64,000 nucleotides of DNA from MED-G105 sp038522945 (GTDB lineage: Bacteria; Pseudomonadota; Alphaproteobacteria; Caulobacterales; Parvularculaceae), in NCBI GenBank assembly GCA_038522945.1, contig JBCBJV010000003.1, positions 62,001 to 126,000 of the forward strand, given 5' to 3'. A model generated the notes under the pieces. That model was given only the letters and a program-made list of their open reading frames with translations. It did no database searches and was not told the DNA's origin. Below, piece by piece: positions 25,973-33,968 of the stretch (the first letter of the stretch is position 1; every line of letters begins with the position of its first letter). The translations under genes were made by a program, and so were the position numbers.

Positions 25973-26548
25973 ATGATCACGGTCATCCTCACCATTCACG
26001 TTCTTATTGTCCTCGGCCTGATTGTTGTTGTCCTGCTTCAGCGGTCCGATGGTGGTGCGCTGGGGCTCGGCGGCGGTGGCGGCGGCGGTATGATGAGTGG
26101 GCGCGGCGCGGCGAATGCGTTGACACGGACCACTTCGATTTTGGCCGCGCTCTTCTTTTCCACGTCCATTGGCCTGGCGATCTTTGCGGGCACCTCGGAA
26201 ACGAGCGAGGAAGTAATCGAAGATCTCACGGGTGAAGAGGTGCGGGACCCGAACGCCCCGACCACCGCGGAGGATCTCCTGCGGACGCTCGGCGGCGATG
26301 ATGACGAAGACGTGTCGGGGGAAGAAGCGCCGGACGTTGAAGCTGAGTCGCTTCTTGATGTTCTGACCACCGACGACCCCGCCGGCGCTGTGGTCAACGA
26401 TCCAGCGAATGAGTCTGGCGCTGATGAAGACGCAAGCGGTGGTGCAGCCGATGCAGCTGCTGACGACGCGGGGGGTGAGGCAGAGGCCGCCTCTGACGCA
26501 GCCCCTTCGCAAGACGATGAAGAACAACCCGAAAACGGCGGCCGTTAA
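25973..26548 (+). CDS. secG: preprotein translocase subunit SecG with long acidic tail
   Basis: 191 residues. The SecG core is residues 1-75: TM1 (VILTIHVLIVLGLIVVVLLQ), the conserved Gly-rich cytosolic loop LGLGGGGGGGMMSGRGAANALTR split by the membrane ends, and TM2 (LAALFFSTSIGLAIF). SecG assists SecYEG in protein export. The remaining 115 residues are an Asp/Glu/Ala-rich low-complexity tail, far longer than in enteric SecG (about 110 residues in total). The tail should be on the periplasmic side by SecG topology. The neighbours tpiA and pyrG match the usual order. The stop codon lies in a tandem repeat. Confidence 0.93.
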   Translation: MITVILTIHVLIVLGLIVVVLLQRSDGGALGLGGGGGGGMMSGRGAANALTRTTSILAALFFSTSIGLAIFAGTSETSEEVIEDLTGEEVRDPNAPTTAEDLLRTLGGDDDEDVSGEEAPDVEAESLLDVLTTDDPAGAVVNDPANESGADEDASGGAADAAADDAGGEAEAASDAAPSQDDEEQPENGGR

Positions 26549-26636
26549 GCTTGGCCAGTAAAGCTTGGCCAGTAAAGCTTGGCCGGTAAGCTCAGCAAGT
26601 AGGCTAGGCCAGTAAGCTCAGCCGTTTAGCTTAGCC
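26546..26636. repeat. tandem array of about seven 12-15-bp units starting at the secG stop
   Basis: The first three units are nearly identical (TAAAGCTTGGCCAG type); later ones drift (TAAGCTCAGCAAG, TAGGCTAGGCCAG, TAAGCTCAGCCG, TTTAGCTTAGCC). The array begins with the TAA stop of secG and fills much of the gap to pyrG. Individual units contain AAGCTTGGCC. No clear terminator is present. Confidence 0.88.
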
Positions 26637-26762
26637 AAACCGGTGCGAAAGCCTTTTCTAAAGCGCTTTCTGGTGCCGATCCCGATCCCCGCGCGACCGT
26701 TATGCCCAACTCGTGAAATAGGTCTTTTCATTGGCGCATGAATTGCGTTATCACGAGCTCCC

Positions 26763-28400
26763 ATGGCGCGGTACATCTTTATCACCGGCGGCGTGGTGTC
26801 TTCCCTCGGAAAAGGCGTTGCGGCAGCTGCTCTCGGAGCTCTCTTGCAGGGGCGTGGCTACAAAGTCCGCCTGAGAAAGCTCGACCCCTATTTGAATGTC
26901 GACCCGGGCACCATGTCGCCCTATCAACACGGTGAAGTGTTTGTCACCGATGACGGTGCGGAAACCGATCTCGACCTCGGTCACTATGAGCGCTTTACAG
27001 GTGTTTCCGCCTCCCAAGGCGACAACATCACCACCGGGCGAATTTATCAGCGGATCATTCAGCGCGAACGGCGCGGCGATTATCTGGGGGCCACTGTCCA
27101 GGTGATCCCCCATGTGACCGATGCCATCAAAGAATTTGTCCTGGCCGACGCCGACAGTGCGGACTTCGTGATCTGTGAGATCGGCGGCACGGTTGGCGAT
27201 ATCGAAGGCTTGCCTTTCTTTGAGGCAATTCGTCAGCTCAAGAACGATCTGCCCAATGGCGATGCGATCTATGTCCACTTGACCTTGCTGCCGTACATTC
27301 CGGCAGCAGGTGAACTAAAGACCAAGCCGACGCAACATTCGGTAAAGGAGCTACGGTCCATTGGCATCCAGCCGGATGTTTTGCTTGTGCGAGCCGACCG
27401 GCCCATTCCCGAAGGCGAGCGTCGCAAGATTGCGCAATTCTGTAATGTGCGGGCGTCGTCGGTCGTTCAGGCGCTGGACTGTCCCACGATCTACGGCGTC
27501 CCGTTAATGTACCACAAAGAGCGCTTCGACACTGAAGTGCTCGCCGCCTTTCAGATTAACAATCCGCCACCACTCGATCCGTCGCGGTGGGAGAAGATCT
27601 TTGAACGGATTGATAAGCCCGACGGCGAGGTCACCATTGCCATCGTCGGCAAGTACACCGTCCTGAAGGACGCTTATAAATCCTTGATGGAAGCGGTGGC
27701 CCATGGGGGTATCGCCAATAATGTCCGTGTCAATATCAACTGGGTTGATGCCTCGGCGTTTGATAGCGAAGAACAGGCAGTTGAACAGCTTGGCGAAGCC
27801 CATGCGATCCTTGTGCCTGGCGGGTTCGGTGAGCGCGGCGCTGAAGGAAAGATACAGGCAATTAAATTCGCCCGCGAAAAAGAAGTGCCGTTTTTGGGTA
27901 TCTGCTACGGCATGCAGATGGCCGTTATCGAGGCTGCGCGTAATCTCTTGGGTATTGCGAATGCAACGAGTACGGAGTTTGATCGGGACAAGGCGGGTGT
28001 GCCCGTCGTCGGGCTCATGACCGAATGGAGCAAAGGCAATACCCAGGAAGTCCGCGCCTCTGATGGCGATCTTGGCGGGACCATGCGTCTCGGCGCGTAT
28101 CCGGCAGTGCTCAAACCGGGCAGCCGCGTGCATGAGGTCTATGAGGTCGACCAAATCGTTGAACGCCATCGCCACCGATATGAAGTGGACATTGCATTTA
28201 AGGATCGGTTGGCCGAGTGCGGCGTTGACTTTTCCGGGGTCTCTCCCGACGGCGTGCTGCCGGAGATCATGGAAATTCCCGCGCATCCATGGTTCATTGG
28301 CGTCCAGTTTCATCCGGAACTGAAGTCGCGCCCTTTTCATCCGCATCCGCTCTTTTCGTCCTTCATTAAGGCCGCGGTTGAGCGCTCGCGACTGGTTTGA
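26763..28400 (+). CDS. pyrG: CTP synthase
   Basis: 545 residues, the usual length. It aminates UTP to CTP with ATP and glutamine, the last step of pyrimidine nucleotide synthesis. The N-terminal synthase domain opens with the family signature ending FITGGVVSSLGKG (P-loop) and carries CEIGGTVGDIE. The C-terminal class I amidotransferase domain has Cys in GICYGMQ, oxyanion VPGGFGERG, and His/Glu in GVQFHPELKSRP. It follows secG in the conserved order, but the gene after it is an SDR rather than kdsA or eno. Confidence 0.98.
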   Translation: MARYIFITGGVVSSLGKGVAAAALGALLQGRGYKVRLRKLDPYLNVDPGTMSPYQHGEVFVTDDGAETDLDLGHYERFTGVSASQGDNITTGRIYQRIIQRERRGDYLGATVQVIPHVTDAIKEFVLADADSADFVICEIGGTVGDIEGLPFFEAIRQLKNDLPNGDAIYVHLTLLPYIPAAGELKTKPTQHSVKELRSIGIQPDVLLVRADRPIPEGERRKIAQFCNVRASSVVQALDCPTIYGVPLMYHKERFDTEVLAAFQINNPPPLDPSRWEKIFERIDKPDGEVTIAIVGKYTVLKDAYKSLMEAVAHGGIANNVRVNINWVDASAFDSEEQAVEQLGEAHAILVPGGFGERGAEGKIQAIKFAREKEVPFLGICYGMQMAVIEAARNLLGIANATSTEFDRDKAGVPVVGLMTEWSKGNTQEVRASDGDLGGTMRLGAYPAVLKPGSRVHEVYEVDQIVERHRHRYEVDIAFKDRLAECGVDFSGVSPDGVLPEIMEIPAHPWFIGVQFHPELKSRPFHPHPLFSSFIKAAVERSRLV

Positions 28401-28436
28401 TGGTTCGCAGACTTTCATTGAAAGGAACTGAGTAGC

Positions 28437-29285
28437 GTGTACAAGCCTGTTCTCGTTACCGGGGCGTCCAGCGGCATAGGCGAGGCGACCGCGGTTCATC
28501 TGGCCCACAAGGGCTTCAAGGTGTTTGCCAGCGCGCGGCGGCTGGAAAAACTGAAACCGCTGGAAGGTCTCGGCAACCGACTGATCACCGCCATTGAGAT
28601 GGACGTTTCTGACGAGGGCTCCATTGCGTCTGCAATTGAGCGGATCATGTCCCACAGCGGCAATATCTATGGTGTGGTTAATAATGCGGGCGTTGCGGTG
28701 ACGGGGCCCATGGAAGAACTTCCCATTGACGAATGGAGACGCCAATTCGAGACAAATGTCTTCGGCCTCGTCGCGGTTACAAAAGCGGTCTTGCCGTTTA
28801 TGCGGGAAGAAGGACGTGGCCGGATCGTCAATGTGGGCTCTGTCGCCGGGCGGCTGGCTGCCCCGTTTCAGTCCGCCTACGCCTCATCCAAGCACGCGGT
28901 GGAAGGATTGACCGATAGCCTCCGCCGGGAAGTCGAGCCATTTGGCCTCCATGTGAGCCTCATCCGGCCTGGATTTATCAACACGACATTCGGTGAACAA
29001 GAACAGCTCGGGTTTGAGCGATATGCCGTGGAAGGGGGGCCTTACACACGGGCGCTCGATGCCTTCCGCGCCTGGCATGCGAAAGGCCATCCCGACGGTG
29101 CGTCCCCCCATGAAGTCGCCGAAGCGATCCACCATGCGCTAACGGCAGCCCGTCCGCATTCGCGTTACACTGTTCCGTCCCAGTACCTGCCGGCGCTTGC
29201 CTTAAGGAATATCGCGCCGTCGTGGATCACGGACCGCCTCTTCAAACGGACAACCGGCCTTAACAAGGTGCCCAATCCCAAATAA
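28437..29285 (+). CDS. short-chain dehydrogenase/reductase
   Basis: 282 residues, GTG start at 28437 with an AGGA site. Classical SDR: NAD(P) motif TGASSGIG at residues 8-15, NNAGVA near 82, catalytic Ser in VNVGSVAG, YxxxK in SAYASSKHAVEG. The Arg in SARRLEKL after beta-2 suggests NADP preference. The C-terminal 60 residues extend beyond the minimal fold, as in retinol-dehydrogenase-like members. The substrate is unknown. It is 36 bp after pyrG and 16 bp before a DUF1330 gene, so the three may be co-transcribed. Confidence 0.92.
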   Translation: MYKPVLVTGASSGIGEATAVHLAHKGFKVFASARRLEKLKPLEGLGNRLITAIEMDVSDEGSIASAIERIMSHSGNIYGVVNNAGVAVTGPMEELPIDEWRRQFETNVFGLVAVTKAVLPFMREEGRGRIVNVGSVAGRLAAPFQSAYASSKHAVEGLTDSLRREVEPFGLHVSLIRPGFINTTFGEQEQLGFERYAVEGGPYTRALDAFRAWHAKGHPDGASPHEVAEAIHHALTAARPHSRYTVPSQYLPALALRNIAPSWITDRLFKRTTGLNKVPNPK

Positions 29286-29301
29286 CCAGATAGGACCTGT
29301 C

Positions 29302-29718
29302 ATGACAAATTATGTTGATCCGACTAGGGAGCAATTCGGCGACTTCATGAAGGTGCCCGATGACGGGCCGATCTGGATGTTGAACCTGATCAAGCTGAAG
29401 GATAAGGCCACCTATGAAGACGGCCGCGAGGCGACTGGGCGGGAAGCTTATCAAGCCTATGGCAAGGAAAGCGGCCCCATCTTCAAAGGCGTCGGCGGCA
29501 AGATTGCGTGGACCGGAACGCCGAAAGCAGTCCTCATCGGGCCGGAAAGTGACCTTTGGGATGTTGCTTTCATTGCCGAATATCCGAGTGCGGAGGCTTT
29601 CTCGGCGATGGTCAAAGATCCTGCCTACCAGGCTATCGTCTATCACCGTCAGGCAGCAGTGGGAGATTCCCGGTTGATTCGGATCCAGCCCGGCAATTCC
29701 GGGGAGAATTTTGGCTAG
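29302..29718 (+). CDS. DUF1330-like dimeric alpha/beta-barrel protein
   Basis: 138 residues. The pattern GPIWMLNLIKLKDKATY, YGKESGPIFKGVGGKIAWTG, WDVAFIAEYPSAEAFSAMVKDPAYQ and HRQAAVGDSRLI matches DUF1330/EthD-like ferredoxin-fold proteins, which form dimeric barrels. Some of this superfamily are mono-oxygenases or dismutases, but DUF1330 members have no assigned reaction. It is directly downstream of the SDR, with a possible functional link. Confidence 0.82.
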   Translation: MTNYVDPTREQFGDFMKVPDDGPIWMLNLIKLKDKATYEDGREATGREAYQAYGKESGPIFKGVGGKIAWTGTPKAVLIGPESDLWDVAFIAEYPSAEAFSAMVKDPAYQAIVYHRQAAVGDSRLIRIQPGNSGENFG

Positions 29719-29793
29719 CCAGTTTCCATGGCGAAGTTTGTGCAAGTCCGTCACGACCAAGGGTATCTCTGCTTATTGAACAGGCCACTTGCA

Positions 29794-30237
29794 ATGATCC
29801 GCGCCATCTCTGCCATGATCGTTCTTCTCCTGTCCCATATCGGGACGGAAGTGCTGGCTAGCGAACCAAACGCGAATGGTGATGGGTTAGATGCTCGGGG
29901 CAGTGAGGCGTCAGCAGGGGGGCCAGAGCACTGCGTCCGCCCAAGTCCGTCGAAGCGCCTCACGAAGAAGAAAGTGAAGCCCTCTCACAAGGCGCTGCGA
30001 GACTACAATAGCTACGTTACGGCGGTGAACGCATACCTTGTTTGCCTCGCCAATGAAGCGAACGCGGAAATCGACGCTCGCGTAGCGGAGATTATGTCCG
30101 CCCATGACCGTGAACAGTCCGAGGTTCTTGATATTGTCGACAGCCTTGCGCGAAAGCTGGACGTTCAACCCCTACCGCCGAAGCCTATCGAAGTGGAAGA
30201 GGACCCCCTCGACGCTGTGCTTCTCGGCGGTGACTGA
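29794..30237 (+). CDS. exported protein of unknown function
   Basis: 147 residues from ATG 29794, where a signal peptide begins (MIRAISAMIVLLLSHIG, cleavage after VLA). An ATG at 29728 would prepend 22 residues without a better site. The mature protein has two Cys (CVRP and CLAN) and an Arg/Lys-rich segment (SKRLTKKKVKPSHK). A helical stretch with hydrophobic heptads follows (YNSYVTAVNAYLVCLANEA onward, about residues 80-125), and an acidic C-terminus. No known domain is recognised. It is followed by 160 bp with no gene before pdhB. Confidence 0.6.
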   Translation: MIRAISAMIVLLLSHIGTEVLASEPNANGDGLDARGSEASAGGPEHCVRPSPSKRLTKKKVKPSHKALRDYNSYVTAVNAYLVCLANEANAEIDARVAEIMSAHDREQSEVLDIVDSLARKLDVQPLPPKPIEVEEDPLDAVLLGGD

Positions 30238-30396
30238 CCAATCTTGCTGCGCCGCGGCAGCGGAAACGATTGGCTCCTCACGAAATTCATCGAGAGACTT
30301 GTTCGCCAAACTGACTTTCGAGTAAGGAAGGAAGGCGCGCGTTCTGGCGCATGAAGTACAAGTGAAATTGCCCCTCCCTAATCGCAAGGATGTTCG

Positions 30397-31821
30397 ATGG
30401 CGACGCCGGTTTTAATGCCTGCCCTTTCTCCAACCATGGAAGAAGGCACCCTCGCAAAATGGAATGTGAAAGAAGGCGACACGGTCTCCTCCGGAGATGT
30501 GATCGCTGAGATTGAAACCGACAAAGCGACTATGGAAGTGGAAGCGGTCGATGAAGGCATCATCGGGAAAATCCTCGTCGCAGAGGGTACGGAGAACGTT
30601 AAGGTCAACGACCCGATCGCTGTACTCGTTGAGGACGGGGAAAGCGCCGGCGATATTGACCTTGCCAGCCTGAACGGCGGTTCGGCACCAGCAGCAGAGG
30701 CACCCACCGCTGCCGAAGCGCCGGTCGCAGCGCCCTTCGCGGACGCCCCAGCCTCAGCCCCAACCCCAACCCCAACCTCAGTCCCGGCACCGGTCGCCAT
30801 CGCGCCGTCGGACCCTGAAGTCCCCGCAGATACCGCGATGGTCTCAACGACGGTGCGCGATGCATTGCGCGATGCCATGGCCGAAGAAATGCGCCGGGAC
30901 GAAGATGTCTTCCTCATGGGCGAGGAAGTCGCGGAATATCAGGGCGCCTATAAAGTCTCCCGCGGCCTGTTGGAAGAGTTCGGCGCGCGACGGGTGATAG
31001 ATACGCCGATCACGGAGTATGGCTTCGCCGGTCTCGGCGTAGGCGCAGCGTTCGCGGGCCTGAAACCGATTGTGGAATTTATGACCTGGAACTTTGCCAT
31101 GCAGGCAATCGACCACATCATCAACTCCGCCGCCAAGACCCGGTACATGTCCGGCGGCCAGATGGGCTCGCCCATTGTCTTCCGAGGACCAAACGCGGCG
31201 GCGTCTCGCGTGGCTGCGCAACACAGTCAGGACTATGCTGCGTGGTATTCGAACGTGCCCGGACTAATCGTGATTTCACCTTGGTCGGCGAGCGATGCCA
31301 AGGGCCTTATGAAGGCGGCGATCCGCGATCCGAATCCGGTTGTCTTCCTGGAACACGAGCTTCTTTACGGCGACACCATGGATGTCCCCGATATGGATGA
31401 TTGGGTATTGCCCATCGGCAAGGCAAAGGTTCAGCGCACCGGAACGGACGTGACCATTGTGTCTTACTCTCGAGGTGTGAAATTCTCGCTGGAAGCAGCT
31501 GAGATGTTAGCGGGCGAGGGCGTCTCTGCGGAAGTAGTCGACTTGCGCACGCTCCGCCCGATGGATGCCGCAACAGTTATTGAGAGCGTGAAGAAAACAA
31601 ATCGTGTGGTAACGGTGGAAGAAGGCTGGGCCCCGTGCGGTGTGGGCGCGGAGGTCGCCTGGCAGGTGACCCATCACGCATTCGATTACCTGGATGCCCC
31701 GCCTGCCCGTGTCACCCAGGAAGACACACCCTTGCCATATGCCGCTAATCTGGAAGCATTAAGCCTTCCGAATGCGGAGAAGATCGTCGCCGCTGTCAAA
31801 CACGTGATGTACCGGGATTGA
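30397..31821 (+). CDS. pdhB: pyruvate dehydrogenase E1 beta subunit with N-terminal lipoyl domain
   Basis: 474 residues. Residues 1-78 are a lipoyl domain with the lipoylated Lys in ETDKATM. A Pro/Ala-rich linker spans about 95-140. The E1-beta transketolase-like domain follows: VFLMGEEVAEYQGAYKV with catalytic Glu, EFMTWNFAMQAIDHI, GPNAAASRVAAQHSQ, and a C-terminal domain VTIVSYSR to VEEGWAP. A lipoyl domain on E1-beta is characteristic of alphaproteobacteria. With E1-alpha it decarboxylates pyruvate using ThDP. pdhA is not adjacent; the upstream genes are a small exported protein, DUF1330 and an SDR. ATG at 30397 has an AAGGA site. Confidence 0.97.
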   Translation: MATPVLMPALSPTMEEGTLAKWNVKEGDTVSSGDVIAEIETDKATMEVEAVDEGIIGKILVAEGTENVKVNDPIAVLVEDGESAGDIDLASLNGGSAPAAEAPTAAEAPVAAPFADAPASAPTPTPTSVPAPVAIAPSDPEVPADTAMVSTTVRDALRDAMAEEMRRDEDVFLMGEEVAEYQGAYKVSRGLLEEFGARRVIDTPITEYGFAGLGVGAAFAGLKPIVEFMTWNFAMQAIDHIINSAAKTRYMSGGQMGSPIVFRGPNAAASRVAAQHSQDYAAWYSNVPGLIVISPWSASDAKGLMKAAIRDPNPVVFLEHELLYGDTMDVPDMDDWVLPIGKAKVQRTGTDVTIVSYSRGVKFSLEAAEMLAGEGVSAEVVDLRTLRPMDAATVIESVKKTNRVVTVEEGWAPCGVGAEVAWQVTHHAFDYLDAPPARVTQEDTPLPYAANLEALSLPNAEKIVAAVKHVMYRD

Positions 31822-31827
31822 TCGCCC

Positions 31828-32295
31828 ATGATCCACCACGGCGCGTGTCATTGCGGTGAACTGAAGGTGTCTTTCCAAACCGACAAGACACCTGATGAAC
31901 TTGGCGTGCGCGCATGCCAGTGTAGCTTTTGCACCCGTCAGAAAGCGCTGAATATCTCCGATGGGGAGGGGTCAGCGCTGATCGAGGCGGACGAGGGCCA
32001 GGTGAACCGGTATGCGTTCGGACTTCGGACGGCTGACTTTTTGATCTGCAAAACCTGCGGCACTTACATCGCGGCTGTGATCGGTGAGGGCGATCGTATC
32101 CGTTCGACGTTAAATGTCGTTGGCTTGCGGATGGAAGCCTTTAGCTGTCTTGAGCCCGCGCCTATGGTCTACGAAGAAGAAACAACCGAGGCTCGGATTG
32201 CCCGGCGTTTTAAAGTCTGGACACCAACCAAATTCAGTGACCCGACGCTTGGTGTCGCTCACTTTGGCCCACACACGGCATCTTACCTGTCATGA
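31828..32295 (+). CDS. GFA/CENP-V family zinc protein
   Basis: 155 residues with the GFA (glutathione-dependent formaldehyde-activating) zinc-binding pattern: GACHCGEL, CQCSFCTRQ and CKTCGTY. Family members may catalyse glutathione adduct formation or simply bind zinc, and most have no proven activity. It starts 6 bp after pdhB and its stop overlaps the next start by 4 bp (32292-32295), so it is embedded in the pdh operon. Confidence 0.9.
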   Translation: MIHHGACHCGELKVSFQTDKTPDELGVRACQCSFCTRQKALNISDGEGSALIEADEGQVNRYAFGLRTADFLICKTCGTYIAAVIGEGDRIRSTLNVVGLRMEAFSCLEPAPMVYEEETTEARIARRFKVWTPTKFSDPTLGVAHFGPHTASYLS

Positions 32296-32606
32296 CTAAA
32301 TTACACGAACTTGAGATACCTGATGGCGTAATCGATGAAGAAGAGGCAAGCGAATTCGTGCGATTCTGGATTGGCGGTGGCGAAGATCATGTGACATTGA
32401 ACATCGGTGCCTTTGATTCAGAACAGGAGGCGTCATCCTGGGGCATGATCGCGGCAGACATTGTTAAACACGCTTTGCGTGGTATGTGTCAGGACGATCC
32501 TACCCGTGACCCTGAAAAACTTCTAGCTGAAATAGAGAAGGCCTTTCACGACCGCCTTAATGAAACAACTAATGTAGCTGGTCAGCTCCGGGGAGATCTC
32601 AACTAA
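32292..32606 (+). CDS. DUF5076-like small protein inside the pdh operon
   Basis: 104 residues, no Cys cluster or TM segment. The arrangement LEIPDGVIDEEEASEFVRFWI, DHVTLNI and WGMIAADIVKHAL fits the DUF5076 family, found (from memory) beside pdh genes in alphaproteobacteria. Its function is unknown. It overlaps the GFA stop by 4 bp and its own TAA stop shares its last base with the pdhC ATG. Such tight coupling suggests co-regulation with, or an accessory role for, the pyruvate dehydrogenase complex. Confidence 0.75.
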   Translation: MTKLHELEIPDGVIDEEEASEFVRFWIGGGEDHVTLNIGAFDSEQEASSWGMIAADIVKHALRGMCQDDPTRDPEKLLAEIEKAFHDRLNETTNVAGQLRGDLN

Positions 32607-33940
32607 TGCCAACGCCCATATTGATGCCCGCCCTTTCGCCCACCATGGAAGAGGGCACGCTTGCAAAGTGGAACGTGAAAGTCGGTGATAAGGTCTCGTC
32701 TGGCGATGTCATCGCTGAGATAGAAACCGACAAGGCGACCATGGAAGTGGAAGCCGTCGACGAGGGCACGGTTGGCAAGATCCTGATTGAGGAGGGAACC
32801 GACAACGTCAAGGTCAACGCGCCCATTGCCGTTCTCATCGAGGATGGGGAGAGTGCGGACGAAATAGACGTAGCGGCGCTTGGCGGCAACGGAGCCGCGC
32901 GATCCTTCGAGACGCCGCCTTCAGCGGCTCCTCAGGATGAGGCCAAGGGAAGTGAGGCTGTTGTTCCTCATCCTGAGGCGCGAGCGCAGCGAGCCTCGAA
33001 GGACGGCGTTTCAATGCAGCCAAGCGGCCGCGTGTTCGCTTCCCCTCTCGCCAAGCGCATTGCCAAGAACGAAGGGCTCGATCTGTCGCTCCTAATAGGC
33101 ACCGGCCCCCACGGCCGCGTTGTGAAACGGGACGTGGAAAAAGCGCTTGCGGAAGGCACCGGCAAAGCGGGCTCTGCATCACCGGCTCAGCCGTTTGCTC
33201 CCGCCCCGGCCTCGGTTGATGCGCGGCTTTATCCGCCGGAAAGTTATGACGCGGTCAAACTGGATGGTATGCGCAAGGTCATCGCCAAGCGCCTGACCCA
33301 GAGCTTCAACAACGAAGTCCCGCATTTTCCGTTGAATGTGGATATTGAGCTGAATAAGCTTCTCGAAACCCGCGCTGCGATCAACGCCACGTCACCGAAA
33401 GAAGGCGACAACGCTTTCAAGCTGTCGGTTAATGACTTCATCATCAAGGCAAGTGCCATGGCATTGAAAGCCGTCCCGGCCGCTAATGCCACGTTCACTG
33501 ATGAAGCGATCTTGCTGCACAAACATGCCGACATTGGCGTCGCCGTTGCCATCGATGGTGGGCTTATCACACCAATCGTCTGGAAGGCGGAAGAAAAGGG
33601 CCTGAAACAAATCAGTGCTGAGATTAAAGACATGGCATCTCGCGCAAAGGCCCGTAAGCTGAAGCCGGAAGAGTATCAGGGCGGGACATTCTCGGTGTCC
33701 AATCTAGGCATGTTCGGGATTACTTCGTTCGCCTCGATCGTGAACCAGCCCCATGGCGCGATCATGTCCGTCGGGGCGGGCGAGGAAAGGGTTGTCGTTC
33801 GCGATGGTCAAATGGTGATCCGCACCGTGATGACCGTGACGTTGACCTGTGATCACCGCGTTGTTGACGGCGCCGTTGGGGCCGCGTTCCTTGCCGCCTT
33901 CAAGGGCTTCCTGGAAGAACCGGCTTCAATGCTGCTTTAG
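32606..33940 (+). CDS. pdhC: pyruvate dehydrogenase E2 (dihydrolipoyllysine acetyltransferase)
   Basis: 444 residues. Lipoyl domain 1-78 (Lys in ETDKATM) is almost identical to that of pdhB. A linker at about 90-140 is followed by a peripheral-subunit-binding domain (FASPLAKRIAKNEGLDLSLLIGTGPHGRV) and the catalytic acyltransferase core with DHRVVDG near the C-terminus holding the catalytic His and Asp. It transfers acetyl groups from lipoyl to CoA and forms the core of the complex. Two REP-like palindromes (32901-32942 and 33004-32966, inverted) make up much of the linker. The E3 gene (lpdA) lies 16 kb away at 49946. Confidence 0.97.
   Translation: MPTPILMPALSPTMEEGTLAKWNVKVGDKVSSGDVIAEIETDKATMEVEAVDEGTVGKILIEEGTDNVKVNAPIAVLIEDGESADEIDVAALGGNGAARSFETPPSAAPQDEAKGSEAVVPHPEARAQRASKDGVSMQPSGRVFASPLAKRIAKNEGLDLSLLIGTGPHGRVVKRDVEKALAEGTGKAGSASPAQPFAPAPASVDARLYPPESYDAVKLDGMRKVIAKRLTQSFNNEVPHFPLNVDIELNKLLETRAAINATSPKEGDNAFKLSVNDFIIKASAMALKAVPAANATFTDEAILLHKHADIGVAVAIDGGLITPIVWKAEEKGLKQISAEIKDMASRAKARKLKPEEYQGGTFSVSNLGMFGITSFASIVNQPHGAIMSVGAGEERVVVRDGQMVIRTVMTVTLTCDHRVVDGAVGAAFLAAFKGFLEEPASMLL
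32901..32942 (+). repeat. REP-like palindromic element, copy A, within pdhC coding sequence
   Basis: The 42-nt block starts ATCCTTCGAGACGCC and ends CCTCAGGATGAGG. It is read through in frame as E2 linker residues about 99-113. Its reverse complement matches copy B (32966-33004) over a 13-nt identical head and a nearly identical tail. Confidence 0.8.
32966..33004 (-). repeat. REP-like palindromic element, copy B, inverted relative to copy A
   Basis: The 39-nt block starts CCTCATCCTGAGG and ends CCTCGAAGGAC. The 13-nt heads of copies A and B face each other 23 nt apart and could form a hairpin in the pdhC message. The 3-nt length difference from copy A keeps the reading frame. It encodes linker residues about 121-133. 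Confidence 0.8.
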
Positions 33941-33968
33941 GTAATATCCGGCGGAAAATAGCGCTTCG

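Noticed and set aside
27504..28745. 413-codon minus-strand frame opposite pyrG and the SDR
   Set aside because: It overlaps the strongly conserved pyrG and the SDR start; the protein has no recognisable motif.
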